A stretch of DNA of 64,000 bases, taken from the NCBI GenBank assembly GCA_947652115.1, contig OX393565.1, positions 24,333,233 to 24,397,232 on the forward strand, read 5' to 3'. Below are positions 10,273 to 21,500 of this stretch, one piece after another (the first letter of the stretch is position 1; each line of letters begins with the position of its first letter). The DNA comes from Blastomussa wellsi. Its lineage: Eukaryota; Cnidaria; Anthozoa; Scleractinia; Plerogyridae. Below the pieces are notes generated by a model. The model had not been told where the DNA came from, ran no database searches, and saw nothing but the letters and a program-made list of their open reading frames with translations. A program made the position numbers and the translations under genes.

Positions 10273-10506
10273 TGAATTGACGGGGTAAGTTTGTGGTGCT
10301 GCGTAGGTGGGAAGTATAACAAGATAATTTGGTTTTATGAACTGGGTTGATAGTGTGAATTGGCCATCGTAAAGAGATACGAGGGCTGACGTTTCGAGCG
10401 TTAGCCCTTCTTCGCTCCGACGAAGGGCTAACGCTCGATACGTCAGCTCTTGAATCTCTTTACGGTGGCCAATTCACATTATCAGCCCAGTTGATAAAAC
10501 CAAATT
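10273..10506. mobile_element. Penelope-derived short foldback element (2 of 3)
   Basis: Same architecture as the element at 8572: head with GGTGCTGCGTAGGTGGG, then inverted copies of the terminal hammerhead-like sequence. Flanked by a 16-base direct repeat ATCTATTTATAATATA (10257-10272 and 10507-10522). In the right arm the GAAA of the core has become GATA. Copy at 45957-46190. Confidence 0.75.
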
Positions 10507-10683
10507 ATCTATTTATAATATAGATAGGATTCTGATTGGTCAAAAACCGATGTTTTACTAGAGTATTAAACAAAAGAGTATTAAGCGTATTAAATTTAGT
10601 AAAAATTCGCTAGAGATTTGCAATGAAGAAAATTTCTGGAACAAGATCTAAACCCAGAAAAGGAAGGAATACATGACAGGTTT

Positions 10684-12952
10684 ATGATATCACAAACAAA
10701 TTACCGGGAATGGCTTCGTGTTTGGTGGATGCTTCCATCCAAAGGAAACCCAAACAACAAAGATATTTTGGTCTTCGCAAGAGAAAGCAAAGCAAAGTAC
10801 ACAGATTTGGTTAAACAAGAACTCCATACGTTAAATAACATACAAGTAAGTTTTGGGTTAAAAGTAAACTTTTCAAGAGAAATTAAAAACGGTGAAACGC
10901 AATATATGTCGCATTATTTCAAAGAAACAGAACCCCATGTTATCCAAAGGCACGAAGAAGAAAAAATTGAAACTGAATTCAATAATTTCATTGAAAAAAT
11001 CAATTGACAAATAGAAAACTGGTCTGAATTGGGATCAGATTGGGACGTTGTTGATATTGATTCTGCGTACGTGAATGTCGCACGCTTTGAGCCGCTTCGT
11101 GGAGGAACTTATTTACCTCTTCCGGCCAATCTGGCAAAAAAGAAGGCCATAGTAAACGTCAAAAACAGAGATAACGAATGTTTGAAGTGGGCACTAAGAG
11201 CAGCTTTATTCCCACCAATTGATGAAAAGAACCCACAAAGACCAAGCAAATATCCAACCAAAGACAGTATCAACTATCCCAACACCGGTAAAACAGATAG
11301 ACAAGCTTGAAGAGCAGAACAAAGGCCTCGCAAAAAATGTATTTGGTTGGGAAAACAACTGTGTTATAGTCCACAGGATAAGTGAGGAAGAGTTAAAAAT
11401 ACCAAGGGTAAACCTTATGCTAATAGAGAGAGGGGAATTACAGCACTTTTGTTACGTAAAACGAGTCTCCGCTTTGCTTTTTGATCAGAACAAAAACCGC
11501 AACGCAAAGCACTACCGTATGTTGTGCTTAACAGGTTTTTCACGAGCGGACTTGCTCGAGCATCATAAAAAATATTGCAACGGTGTGAATGGCAGGCCTA
11601 CAAGGATCGAGATGCCGGAAGAAGGGAAAAACACCCTTTCTTTCCAAAATCATCACAAACAGTTAAAGGTGCCATTTGTGATATACGCAGACTTTGAGGC
11701 TTTGGTCAAAAAGATTCCAGGCTGCGAGCGCGGACCAGAGAGCAAACAAAAAAGCTATACGGAGAAGACAGAATGGCACGAAGCAAGTGGCTATTCATAT
11801 ATGGTTGTTAGAAGCGACGGCGAAATTACAGGACAAAAAGTATACAGAGGTGAAAATGCGGTGGGAACGTTTCTTAGTGACATTCTGCAGGAGGAGGCGA
11901 AAATAAGAGAGAGTTTGGTCACACCAAAACCAGTTAAGATGACGGCAGAAGACTGGGAAAAATTAAAAAACGCAACAGATTGTCATATTTGCAACAAAAG
12001 TTTGACAAAAGATCAATTCCTTGACTCAATACCAGTTTGGTATGCAACAGACAACTATAGTGGCCAAAGCCACAAAAAATGCTTTTACAAAGCGCAGAAA
12101 GAATTAGCTTACATAAGGCAAAAAAGAAAAACAGACAAAAAAGACAAAATAGACGAATGGATAACAAAAAGTCAGGAAACGTGTCTGTTCTGCGCAGAAG
12201 ATCTTGATCCTCTTTTCGACTCATTGCCAGTTTGGAACATTGCAACAGACAAGTATTGTGGCCAAAGTCACATAAACTGTTATTGTGAAGCAAATAGAAC
12301 AATACAGCTCATAAGACTAAAAACAATAAAAGACATAAAAGACAAAAACGATAAATGGATTGCAAAAAATCAGGAAACGTGTTTGTTATGCGCAGAACCA
12401 CTTCTTGTAAAAAACTTCAGAGACGCGGTAAAAGACCATTGTCACATCTCCGGCAGGTTCCGCGGAGCAGCGCACAACGAATGCAATTTCAAACTGCGCA
12501 TAAAACCCAAAACGGTCCCAATTCCTGTTGTATTTCACAACCTCAGAGGCTACGATGCGCATCACCTTATGCAAGCGATGTCACAGCAGCAGAAAGAAGT
12601 GAAATGCATCGCTAACAACATGGAAAGGTACATAACATTTTCAATGGGGAGTTTGCATTTCATAGACAGTTTAAACTTTCTGCTAGGAAGCCTTGACGCA
12701 GTTGTCTCCGCAACTCCCAAGGAGTGTCTGAAAATAACATCGAGCATATCAAACGGCAGTGAACTACTTTTCAAAAAGGGGATCTACCCTTATGAGTACA
12801 TAGACACATGGGAGAGATTCAGTGAGACAAAGCTGCCAGACAAAGACAAGTTTTACAGCAAGCTGAATGACGAAAACATCACAGACGAAGAGTACGCGCA
12901 CGCGCAGAAAGTTTGGGAGGTTTTTGAGTGCACGTCTCTCGTCTCCCGTTAG
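10684..12952 (+). pseudogene. Broken B-family DNA polymerase fragment (Polinton/Maverick-like or related)
   Basis: Three plus-strand frames make one degraded gene: 10684-11007 ends at an in-frame TGA, 11029-11310 continues the same frame, and a frameshift leads into 11219-12952. Recognisable parts are LRGGTYLPLP...KKAIVNVKN, the exonuclease I region YADFEALV (Asp and Glu present), a zinc/endonuclease VII-like segment (CLLCAEPLL ... DHCHISGRFRGAAHNECN), and the exonuclease II region HNLRGYDAHHL (Asn, Tyr-Asp). The sequence ends before any polymerase palm motif (no DxxSLYP or DTD), so it cannot polymerise. Such polymerases belong to self-synthesising DNA transposons and related DNA viruses. The zinc unit CxxC...DSxPVW...GQSHxxC is present twice ahead of the DHCH unit (Cys codons at 11981, 12182, 12380). 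Copy 2 shows the same breaks. Confidence 0.8.
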
Positions 12953-14012
12953 GGCTCATGGAAAGTTTGAGTGAGTGGGGAATCCTCATTAGGGTGAGGC
13001 AAAATTGTGATTTAAGACTGTTTCTTGAACTGCATATTTCTTTGAATGATATGTAGGTACAATAAATTTTAATGATTAACAGTTATTTGTTTTTATGGGT
13101 ACTATTACACATAAAAGCCAATTATGCAACAACTGTTAATATTATTCACACGACGGTAGTTCTCCCAATTATTTGTACCATGTATAATGCCAAATAACAT
13201 TCTGATAAGTAACAAATTTAGTAAAGTTTTCAAGAGTACAAGTAAGAACTATCTTCGCGCTGAAAATGTTATAATTGTAAAAGCCGGGCCGATATATTTT
13301 GAACTTAGTATAGAACTTAGCGGATATAGATTGTTTCTTTTCTGTTTCTTATAAAAGCGCCAATTAGTTAAGAACTCATTGATAATTATAATATTTAACG
13401 AACTTGCCTTTTACAGTTGATCGTCGGTGTAAAATTCCTGCAGTACTTCAGCCGAGCTAATTTTGCTCGACCGCAGGAATCAAGTGAACGATCGATGTTT
13501 CGCTTGTTGTTAAGACGACAATTAAGAACTTGCTTTTTTGTTTCTTCTGGATTGTGTTTTTGCTTCAAGTCTAAACCCGAATTTTTTGTCTGCATTCTTC
13601 CCATTTATAACAAGTAGACCAATTTTTCTCTCTGAAAACTTTTGGTTTTGCGTGGCTGTTCGCTCTTACGCACCTCGATGGTTTTCCCCCGTCGAAACGG
13701 CCTGAACGCAATCTGATTGGTTTAAATTCATCGCGTAAACCAATCAGCTTCAGGGCCGTTGCGGCTCCCACAGCGTGTGTTTTGACGAGGCCGGATTTCA
13801 ATTTGGTCGTGTATATTGATAATAATGTGTTCTGGCAATCCCTTGTAACGAGTAAGATGTCCACTTGGCAGGATTGATTCCCAAGTAGAAGCTGTGTGTG
13901 AATTTTAACGCGAGTACAAAGTTGCACGGCAAAGTTCCCACGGTGCTTTACATCACATGTCCTGGTTCCAATGGCCAGGATACCTCGACGACTGTAAGAC
14001 AGCTTCTGCTGC
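12953..14012. other. Intergenic stretch with a dual CCAAT inverted repeat
   Basis: No recognised gene. At 13713-13724 and 13736-13747 a perfect 12-base inverted repeat carries ATTGG and CCAAT back to back (CTGATTGGTTTA ... TAAACCAATCAG), a possible NF-Y-type promoter element. Minus-strand frames at 13395-13604 and 13571-13927 cross it but match nothing. The stretch appears unchanged in copy 2. Confidence 0.35.
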
Positions 14013-14229
14013 GGTATAATTTGGTTTTATCAACTGGATTGATAATGTCAATTGGCCACCGTAAAGAGATTCAATAGCTGACGTTTCGAGCGTCAGCCCT
14101 TCGTCGGAGCGAATCCGCGAATCCGCTCCGACGAAGGGCTAACGCTGGAAACGTCAGCTCTTGAATCTCTTTACGGTGGCCAATTGACATTATCAATCCA
14201 GTTGATAAAACCAAATTATATTGTTATAC

Positions 14230-14266
<37 letters not shown>

Positions 14267-14277
14267 CACCCCCTCTA
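14013..14277. mobile_element. Penelope-derived short foldback element (3 of 3), opposite orientation
   Basis: Same element as at 8572 but reversed: palindromic terminal sequence first, then the head ending CACCCCCTCT. Flanked by the direct repeat TTCTGCTGC (14004-14012 and 14278-14286). The right-arm core keeps CCGACGA and GAAA, but stem II is weakened (GCTGGAAA). The three elements have 8-, 9- and 16-base target repeats; this variability suits target-primed reverse transcription rather than a cut-and-paste transposon. Copy at 49697-49961. Confidence 0.78.
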
Positions 14278-14777
14278 TTCTGCTGCAGTAGATGGCCGTT
14301 GGCCCACTAGGACCTCATCCGCCCTTTAAAGGTCTTGTTTTTAATCCTAACTGGGTGTCCACTTACCCTCAATATCAAGCGCCGGGCACCGGAAAAATAG
14401 ACCGGCTGTGAACACTCCTTTGCCACGAAAAGAAACACCAGTTAAAGAAGACAATCTAGAAAATACTCATGAGGAATTAGATGGTTTGTTTAAAAGAATC
14501 ATATTTTTGCACTATTGGAACCCTTTGGCTAGTCAAACTGAACTGAAATATTATCATCATTTTATATGTAAATGTACAGCACCCAAAAAAGTTCAGTTCC
14601 TGTGTACCTTTATTTAATAAAAGAAACATTATTATTACTTTTTAATTGGCTGAAGAACATACAGCAATTACAATTAAATTTACACCGCAGTTACAAGAAA
14701 AAAAAACGATCTACGGAGTATGTATTAACATAGTACAATCTACACATTACAAACAACAAACTCACAGTACATAAATA

Positions 14778-15089
14778 AGGTGTGTTTTCAAAGCACACCT
14801 TGTGGGTTTCCTAACACATCAAGGTGTGTTGCATTGTGGTGACACACCTTTTCACTGTTCGACTTCACGGTTTAAGAAAACACACCAATGCGTGTAAGGA
14901 AACACATAAGGTGTGTAATAATTTCACACCTTTGTGTTTATTAAATGCAAATGTTCTTCAACTGGAGAAATCTGCCAGAGCTATCACAACACACCTTTTA
15001 TGGCAACACACCTTGGCTACTTTAGTGCATAATTAATTAAATATTTCCAATATTTTCAAAGGGGTGAACCTAACACATTTTGAGGTGTG
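14778..15089. promoter_or_regulatory. Cluster of nine AGGTGTG boxes in both orientations (T-box-like sites)
   Basis: AGGTGTG occurs at 14778, 14822, 14909 and 15083; its complement CACACCT occurs at 14794, 14843, 14925, 14990 and 15007. AGGTGTGA is the half-site of T-box (Brachyury/Tbx) factors, and one copy reads TTTCACACCT. Several are paired head to head 8-15 bases apart. By base composition fewer than one would be expected in 312 bases. It may be an enhancer or the internal repeats of a miniature element. Copy at 50462-50773. Confidence 0.5.
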
Positions 15090-15118
15090 TTTTAACAACT
15101 CATCCCAAATTACTTAAA

Positions 15119-15166
15119 TTAGTCCTTTCTGTAAGTAGTATATATACTACTTACAGAAAGGACTAA
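15119..15166. repeat. Perfect 48-bp palindrome without spacer
   Basis: From TTAGTCCTTTCTGTAAGTAG through TATA|TATA at the centre to CTACTTACAGAAAGGACTAA, each half is the exact reverse complement of the other (24 + 24 bases). It is identical in copy 2 (50803-50850). It could be a collapsed miniature element. Confidence 0.9.
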
Positions 15167-16672
15167 CTTACATTGACAAGCAATATGACATGCATTATAG
15201 AAAACAATACAAGTGCACTAACTGCAAGACAATATAATAGAAACCTACACTTGTTACGGCACGCTAACAAGAGTGGAAACATTATGATCTTAATCTTGTC
15301 AACGGTCACACTCTATAACTGTGTTTTGATTTTTGTCAAAAATTATATCAAAGATTTCTATCGCGCTTTCCTTTCTCCAATAGAATGGAAAAGTTCAAAA
15401 TACGCCCAGATGACTGTTGTCCCCCCGTAAAACACTGAACAATAATTATGCAACTTTGTACGCCACAGCGCTACGTGATCCCGCTTTAAAACTTTGTGTG
15501 ACAGTATGTGTCCTTATATTTTTTTGAATATATTAACTTCTTGTTACGCCTTTACTTTTTAGAGGTAAAATAAAGTTCAACTTCAATAGCCTACAAAGAG
15601 GTCTGCCATATATATTTGCAGATCATAATAGACATAATCATTTACAGGAGTTTGTTTTCGCGGGCGAGCCACCCCGCTATAACTTTTAAATCAGATTAGA
15701 CACTAGACACCGAATAGGCTACGCACGTCTGTATAATTCAAATGACAAACGACGCTCCTTAAATTCGGGTAAAAATTAAAAAGGAAAACTAATTGGTGTG
15801 AGATCTTTAGCGTTCATCGAACAGCGATGTTTTCCAATAAACGTTCTTACTTTATTCCATGACTCTTCAGAACAAAAATAAATGACACAAAGATTCTGTC
15901 TCGGAAAGACCTATAAGTCACTCGCCATCGGCTCGTGATTCATGACCTTTCCTCGCGTTCTTCAAGGATCTTGCGTGGCTTCAACACGTTATAGGGCCCG
16001 GAAAATGTGTTCTATTGCTTTAATGCGCGATTGGTGCTTAGATTGGCGCACACAAGTTCAATTATATGTGTCCACCGTCAGTGCGAAGGGACAATTAACA
16101 GGAAAACATCGTCAGTCGTCATCAATATTCTAAATTACTCAGAAAACACCGCTCTCGGTATATTACACTGAAGGAAGGTTTATCTTGAGCAGCAGTGAGT
16201 GTCTACTTACGAGTGTTGATCTTTCCCCGGGTCGAGTTCTCTTCAATTGTATTTACGGAATGGCAGACATGAAGAATGGAGTGAATATTCACCAACAGAC
16301 ATGCTGAGATAATACTGAATGTGAACATCGAGACATTGACATACAATGTACCACTGACTTAGTTTGGGCTTCCGATCACAAATCATTCAATTTTTTTTAA
16401 TCATTGATTCAATTCAAATAGCATTAAACCTCCTGCATAGACTTATCAACGTGTTTAAATTATAAAGAATCAGACGTATAAGAGATTTTCCTCGGACTGA
16501 AAATTGAAAATTCCTTCCTTGAGATTCATTTTCAGTGTCATCCAATCATTTTTTCCCTCTAGGTATCTGCTGCAGAATATAAACATTTTCTTTTCTTTTT
16601 GTATTTAGAAATTGTTTCCAAATCAGTTTACATTACACACACTTCGTTTGAGCCCTTAAACCTCTAAATTAA
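15167..16672. other. Intergenic stretch without a recognised gene
   Basis: No recognised gene or repeat with clear ends. From about 15.9 kb rightward it shows patchy similarity to the DNA upstream of DD3-3-like gene B (25.0-25.5 kb), marking the left part of the older gene duplication. Short frames (15173-15430, 15942-16133) look random. Confidence 0.4.
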
Positions 16673-17153
16673 GGGCCTCTTCATATGAGCCCGGTTTGCC
16701 GGGCTTACTCGGTTACCGGATGAATATTGTCTTCGGTTCATATGAGAAATTTTAGCCCGGTTGAATGAGATAAAATTCGATAAACGAAAACAAATTGGTG
16801 CAACAACTATCGTAGCTTTTTCGACTGTTGTGACTTTACTAACAAAGATAAATCGCATACTTCTAAAGAAGAAATACATACTAGGCAAAATTATGCCATT
16901 TTGGCCGCTCTGTTGCGAAAGTGAAGCTATTTTGTCAAAAACGTTTCGTCCCGGTAGCCGGGATGGAGTGTTCAAATGGAAAAAATTTTCAGCCCGGTTT
17001 TCGAGATCTCGGTTGAAAAAACCGAGATCTCGGCAACCGAGCCATCCCACCCTCTCATATGAACACTCCGAAATTTTTAGAAAGGATTTAGTGGCGTGCC
17101 GAGATCTCGGAAACCGGGCCAGCCCGGCCAACCGGGATCATATGAAGAGGCCC
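16673..17153. mobile_element. PIF/Harbinger-like miniature element upstream of DD3-3-like gene A
   Basis: Ends GGGCCTCTTCATATGA...TCATATGAAGAGGCCC are perfect inverted repeats, followed inwards by GCCCGGTTTGCCGGGC-type repeats and the palindrome CCGAGATCTCGG. The borders are TAA and TCA, compatible with an imperfect 3-bp target duplication. Open frames inside it on both strands are by-products of the inverted repeats. Gene B lacks the element at the homologous place. Copy at 52357-52837. Confidence 0.82.
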
Positions 17154-18197
17154 TCAAACAATTGCAAGCACTTTTCCTAGTGTTGGAATATAAGATACAT
17201 TTAAAAGAAAACAAAACACACATTCGAAATCCAGAACGAAAAAAAAATTTATCATTTGATAATAACATGTTTGGGCAAACTAGGAATCATATTGTTTCAT
17301 ACAAACTCGGGCGTAGCCATAAATCACGTCCGGGCAATTACCAAACACTCCCCGTGAAAGTTACCGGGAGCCAATTCTTTACTCAGAAAGAGAGTTTCCA
17401 TGACTAAAACGCACAATTTCATTATAGAGAAGCTCAAATAGTTTATGGAAATCACCGAACGTTCGAAGAGAAAATTTCGCAAAAAGAGGTCACACGAAAA
17501 AGAGAAAATAGGATACAACTTGCATCTAAAAGATTTCTAACCAGCGCTATATTCCAGTAATTCAATTTCTAATGAATGATTCGCGTGCGCAAACCGGTGG
17601 GAAGATAAAATAGGGATATCGACATTAATCTCAACATCAAGTCTAAACTTAAGTCGTGTCAGCGTAATAAATTACATTAAAGACACTTTTCTTTACATAT
17701 TATTCACGATGCAAAGTGTCTATGAGCAACAGCGCGCGATTCGTATCTTTCACTTTCCATATAGGGCATATTTTGCCTTGGCCAGTTCCTGAGTTCTTTC
17801 ATAGAAATTGCCGTTGCCATGGCAGAGGAAACTTTAGGCACGAGCTTAAAAATTGCTTCACACTAAGCCAAAAAAGGTAGACGTTTAGAACCTATCCGAA
17901 GGATTAGATGAAACGAAAAACTAAAGAACCATCCTGAAAATAAAACTGTGAACACCAACAAATAGTGTTTGTTTATTGGTCAATGATATTCCCCAAGACA
18001 TTTCCTTAACGCAATAAATCAGCGTGCTCATAATGTCAACAGCAACCAATAGAAACATTACCCTTTCTGGTTGTTTTGCTCATAACAGTTCTGGTGAGAG
18101 CTAAGTGGGCAGATTGCAGAGGAGTTGGAGACAGCTAAGATCAGTTTTAGATCGTTTATAATTTAGTCAACGTTTTAGCAGGGCAGAAAAATATAAG
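17154..18197 (+). promoter_or_regulatory. Upstream and promoter region of DD3-3-like gene A, with first untranslated exon end
   Basis: Homologous to 25.6-26.65 kb upstream of gene B. The best conserved block is 18018-18150: CGCAATAAATCA, GCTCATAATGTCA, CAGCAACCAAT (a CCAAT box), CCCTTTC, TTTTGCTCATA, then AAGATCAGTTTTAGA. The last block is likely near the transcription start. A splice donor ATAAG|GTAAGG ends a presumed first untranslated exon at 18197. A second untranslated exon is likely at 18304-18349, since both genes keep an ACACAGGAC.TCGAG block there followed by a donor. The transcription start itself is not fixed by the sequence. Confidence 0.5.
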
Positions 18198-18564
18198 GTA
18201 AGGAATGACCTATTTTATCTTTTACAAGTAGCGCAAAAACTTAGTACATATTTTTCTTGGTGTGACCAGAAGGCAATGAAGTGTTTCCTTGCACCCTCTT
18301 TAGGTACACAGAATACGAATCCTTTCCGTGCGTCACACAGGACCTCGAGGTAAATACCCTGTAAGCAAATCATTACGCTGAATTGCAACTTCCTTTATGG
18401 TATACATAACTTACGTTCATGGTACTTTCGTTTGCTAGTATTCTGAACCTGACTTAGTAAGAGCCGACAAAAATTTCTTCTCCACGGAATAGACTATAAA
18501 AAACCATCAACTCCGCAATTTCACCTTAATGTTTTATGATTTATTTCTTTCACTTGAACCAGAC

Positions 18565-21500
18565 ATGAACAAACTACTAATCTTGGTCTGCCTCCTTGCT
18601 GTTCATATGGAGCCTTGCAAGTCGGATTTATACATGCATTTCCCGCCAGGATCCAACAATCGCTTAAATGGCGCTAATGAAAATGTGCAAAACAATGCCA
18701 GACTCTATGATTCACAGGTAGGTCGCCCTTTTTCAAAACTTCATTTACTTGCAAGCAAAATATGAAGTTTTTAAGTCCAAACGTTTAGGTGCATTTGAGC
18801 ATTTTCTCCTTGAAAAGAAAAATAACTCAATTTGAATTGATGAACCAGGATGGAACGCCGGTCTGAAATTTTTCCAGTTTCGTTTTCGTCTTTCATTAAC
18901 TGCAACTTTGTAATTCAAGTAGTTTAAGAGGTCTTCATATAATTTCAAAGCTTTAGGATTTGAGCAAAATAGTCGTAGGTGTTCACATTTCCTTTAGACT
19001 GTAAAGAGCTGCATGCTTTCTCATAAGGGTCACGGTAACGAATTCGAAAAGTGATTTAAAATCTTGTGTCTAACAAACTTCTCGGAGTGTATTGTATTTC
19101 GGTCTTGAAGTCTGAGGGCAGTCAAAACGTTTTAGGTAGAAATGTGGTTTACCTATGTTTTACCTCAATTCATGATCAGTCCATTGGCTACATTTATCTT
19201 AGTAGATCCTGACCAGAACTTCTGAATAAAGCGCTCATCTCTTTTTCTTTTCTTTAAGAACAATGACAAGTGCGGATACAATGTGGGTGACAAATATGAT
19301 GATAATCCCGGAGACGCTATCACTGAGAACAGACAGGAACCAATGGTAATGCAAGGCAATCCTTAGGTGCTATTTGATTGGTTTGTAACATGTATACTAC
19401 TCGAGCGTCATGCAGAGTATGGGACGGGATGGTCATATAGTCTGTGGGTTGTAATCCTGGCCCTGACAGGGTTTAACAACCTTTTTAGTTACGTCACAAA
19501 AATCTCGACAGGCTCCAGTGGAGCGGCCCACTAGGCGTGTAAGCTGCCTTACCCTTTTTAAGCAAAATATCTTATCAGACGTGCATGAATTTCAAAGCTT
19601 GTTAGCTTTGAAATTTTTATCGTGTATAAATAAAGGTTGTATGTATGTTGTATGCTTGATTGCTTTCTTATTTTTATTAGTTACGTAGCCATTTAAAATT
19701 AGTATCATCCTGAAACCATCATTCGTTACTTCCAATAATCAAACGCACATTACTTTCCCTTTTTTTCCGGAATTATATCTTTAATTATATAACTACGTCA
19801 AAATCCATCATTGTCAACAGATGCATTTTTTATTAATTTTTGCCAACTGTCCAAATTTAAAATAAATTGGACAGTTTTTGCTCAAACTATCCATAAACTA
19901 ACTATCCATAAACCAATCAATTGTCAAGAAAAACTAGTTTGGAGGGAGAAACATTTGCCATGTTCATAAATTGGACTCGGGCTACGGCCTCGTCCAATTT
20001 AGCAGTCCTCGGAATTTTTTCTCATCCAATTATTTTCAAATTGGACAGCATGTAGTCTATTACATATACAAATTTTACTTTTAGCTGGTGAAAACAATAA
20101 AAAACGAAGACAAGGTGAATAATTTAATCTGTGTTTGTTTGTTTTTTAGGAATTTTACATGAGTGGATGTTCAGCTGATACGAAAACTGAAGTGGACATT
20201 ATGTGGACAAATCAACATGGGACAGGAAAAAAAACTGACGACAGGGTGGAAACACAAGTTATTTTGCAATACATGTGCCAACCGTTCCCGGAAGGAAAGA
20301 TGCCCACTGGCAATCCGGATACAGACTTCGAATATCACACCATTCGAAATGGTGAAACAATCGCGACTAACCCATTTACTGACCTGCATCATGAGTCAAC
20401 TCAAGTTGTGAAAAAAAATGGACTTCATGAGCCATACAATTTCTATCAGGCTTATTATCGCAGACAAAGAAATGAAGGTTAGATTGCTCTGTATCTCTCT
20501 CCCTCTCTCTCGACCTAGCCCCCTCTCTTTACTCTCTCACTCTGTCTCTATCTATCAGACTTACTTCAATATTTATAAGGTCTTCCCCAAGGGGAGCGGT
20601 CACTTAGGCAACGATCTTACACATCATAAAAGTATTAAGGCATCGAACAATTAGAAAATTTGAATTTCAAAACACCAAATCTGAGTAAATAAATTGTGTT
20701 TTATCGTGAACCGATCTCTCCTTTAAAAGATAATTTTTTCTATCGGCAACAGGTTTGTTTACCGCTGATCAACAGCTTAATGGCGATTCATCAATTTACA
20801 CACGGCAGAACGCGGCAGGCACCAGAAGGGGCCTGGAAGTCCCCGAAGAACGCGATTACTATCCATACTGGGGACCCACACCATGGAAGGATATTGCTAT
20901 CCTTGTCAGCAACGAAAAGACTAAGGAGCTGATGAAGAAATATGTTAATAGCCCTAACTATGGGATCAAATGTAAGCCATTTTACCTTCAAAACTCTTTC
21001 TTACTGATCGTCTAAATTCTTCCGTTACTTACTTCTTACACTCCTTTTCAGACTTGTGCATTATGCCTAACGGACTAAAAGATCACCCTGACTGCCCCCC
21101 AGACATCCACGGTGTCGCTTCTAAAAAATGTGTTGCCAAATACATCACCAAGGACAAGTGCAAAGCGGCTAAAGGGACTTGGAGAAGATTTATCACTAAT
21201 TACTTGGAGAGGACTGCTGGAGTTTTGAGCACTTGTAAAGGTGTAGATGACATGAAACTGACAAAAGGCGTGCCCTACGAGGCACACAAGATCTCACAAG
21301 GATCTGAAAACAAGTATCAGTATGTTCTTCTCCACAGACCTCCTGAAGTGGCATACGCTCCATCTACTGTTGTCAACCACAATGGAATCAACATGGAAGG
21401 CAAGTTTTCGTCTTACAGATGGAAGGTCCCTTGCTTTCCATCTAACACAACGCAACGTTGTGTCATACGGATAAGGTGAGAAAGATGAACAAAACTATTT

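Noticed and set aside
15173..15430. 85-codon plus-strand frame after the palindrome
   Set aside because: No domain, no splice context and composition like the surrounding AT-rich DNA.
16664..17407. Long open frames on both strands (up to 155 codons)
   Set aside because: They lie in the inverted-repeat element at 16673-17153, are antisense mirrors of each other, and have no family resemblance.
18529..18564. Upstream ATG as the start of gene A
   Set aside because: It precedes the splice acceptor ACCAG at 18558-18562; the ATG at 18565 directly opens a good signal peptide and matches the start of gene B.
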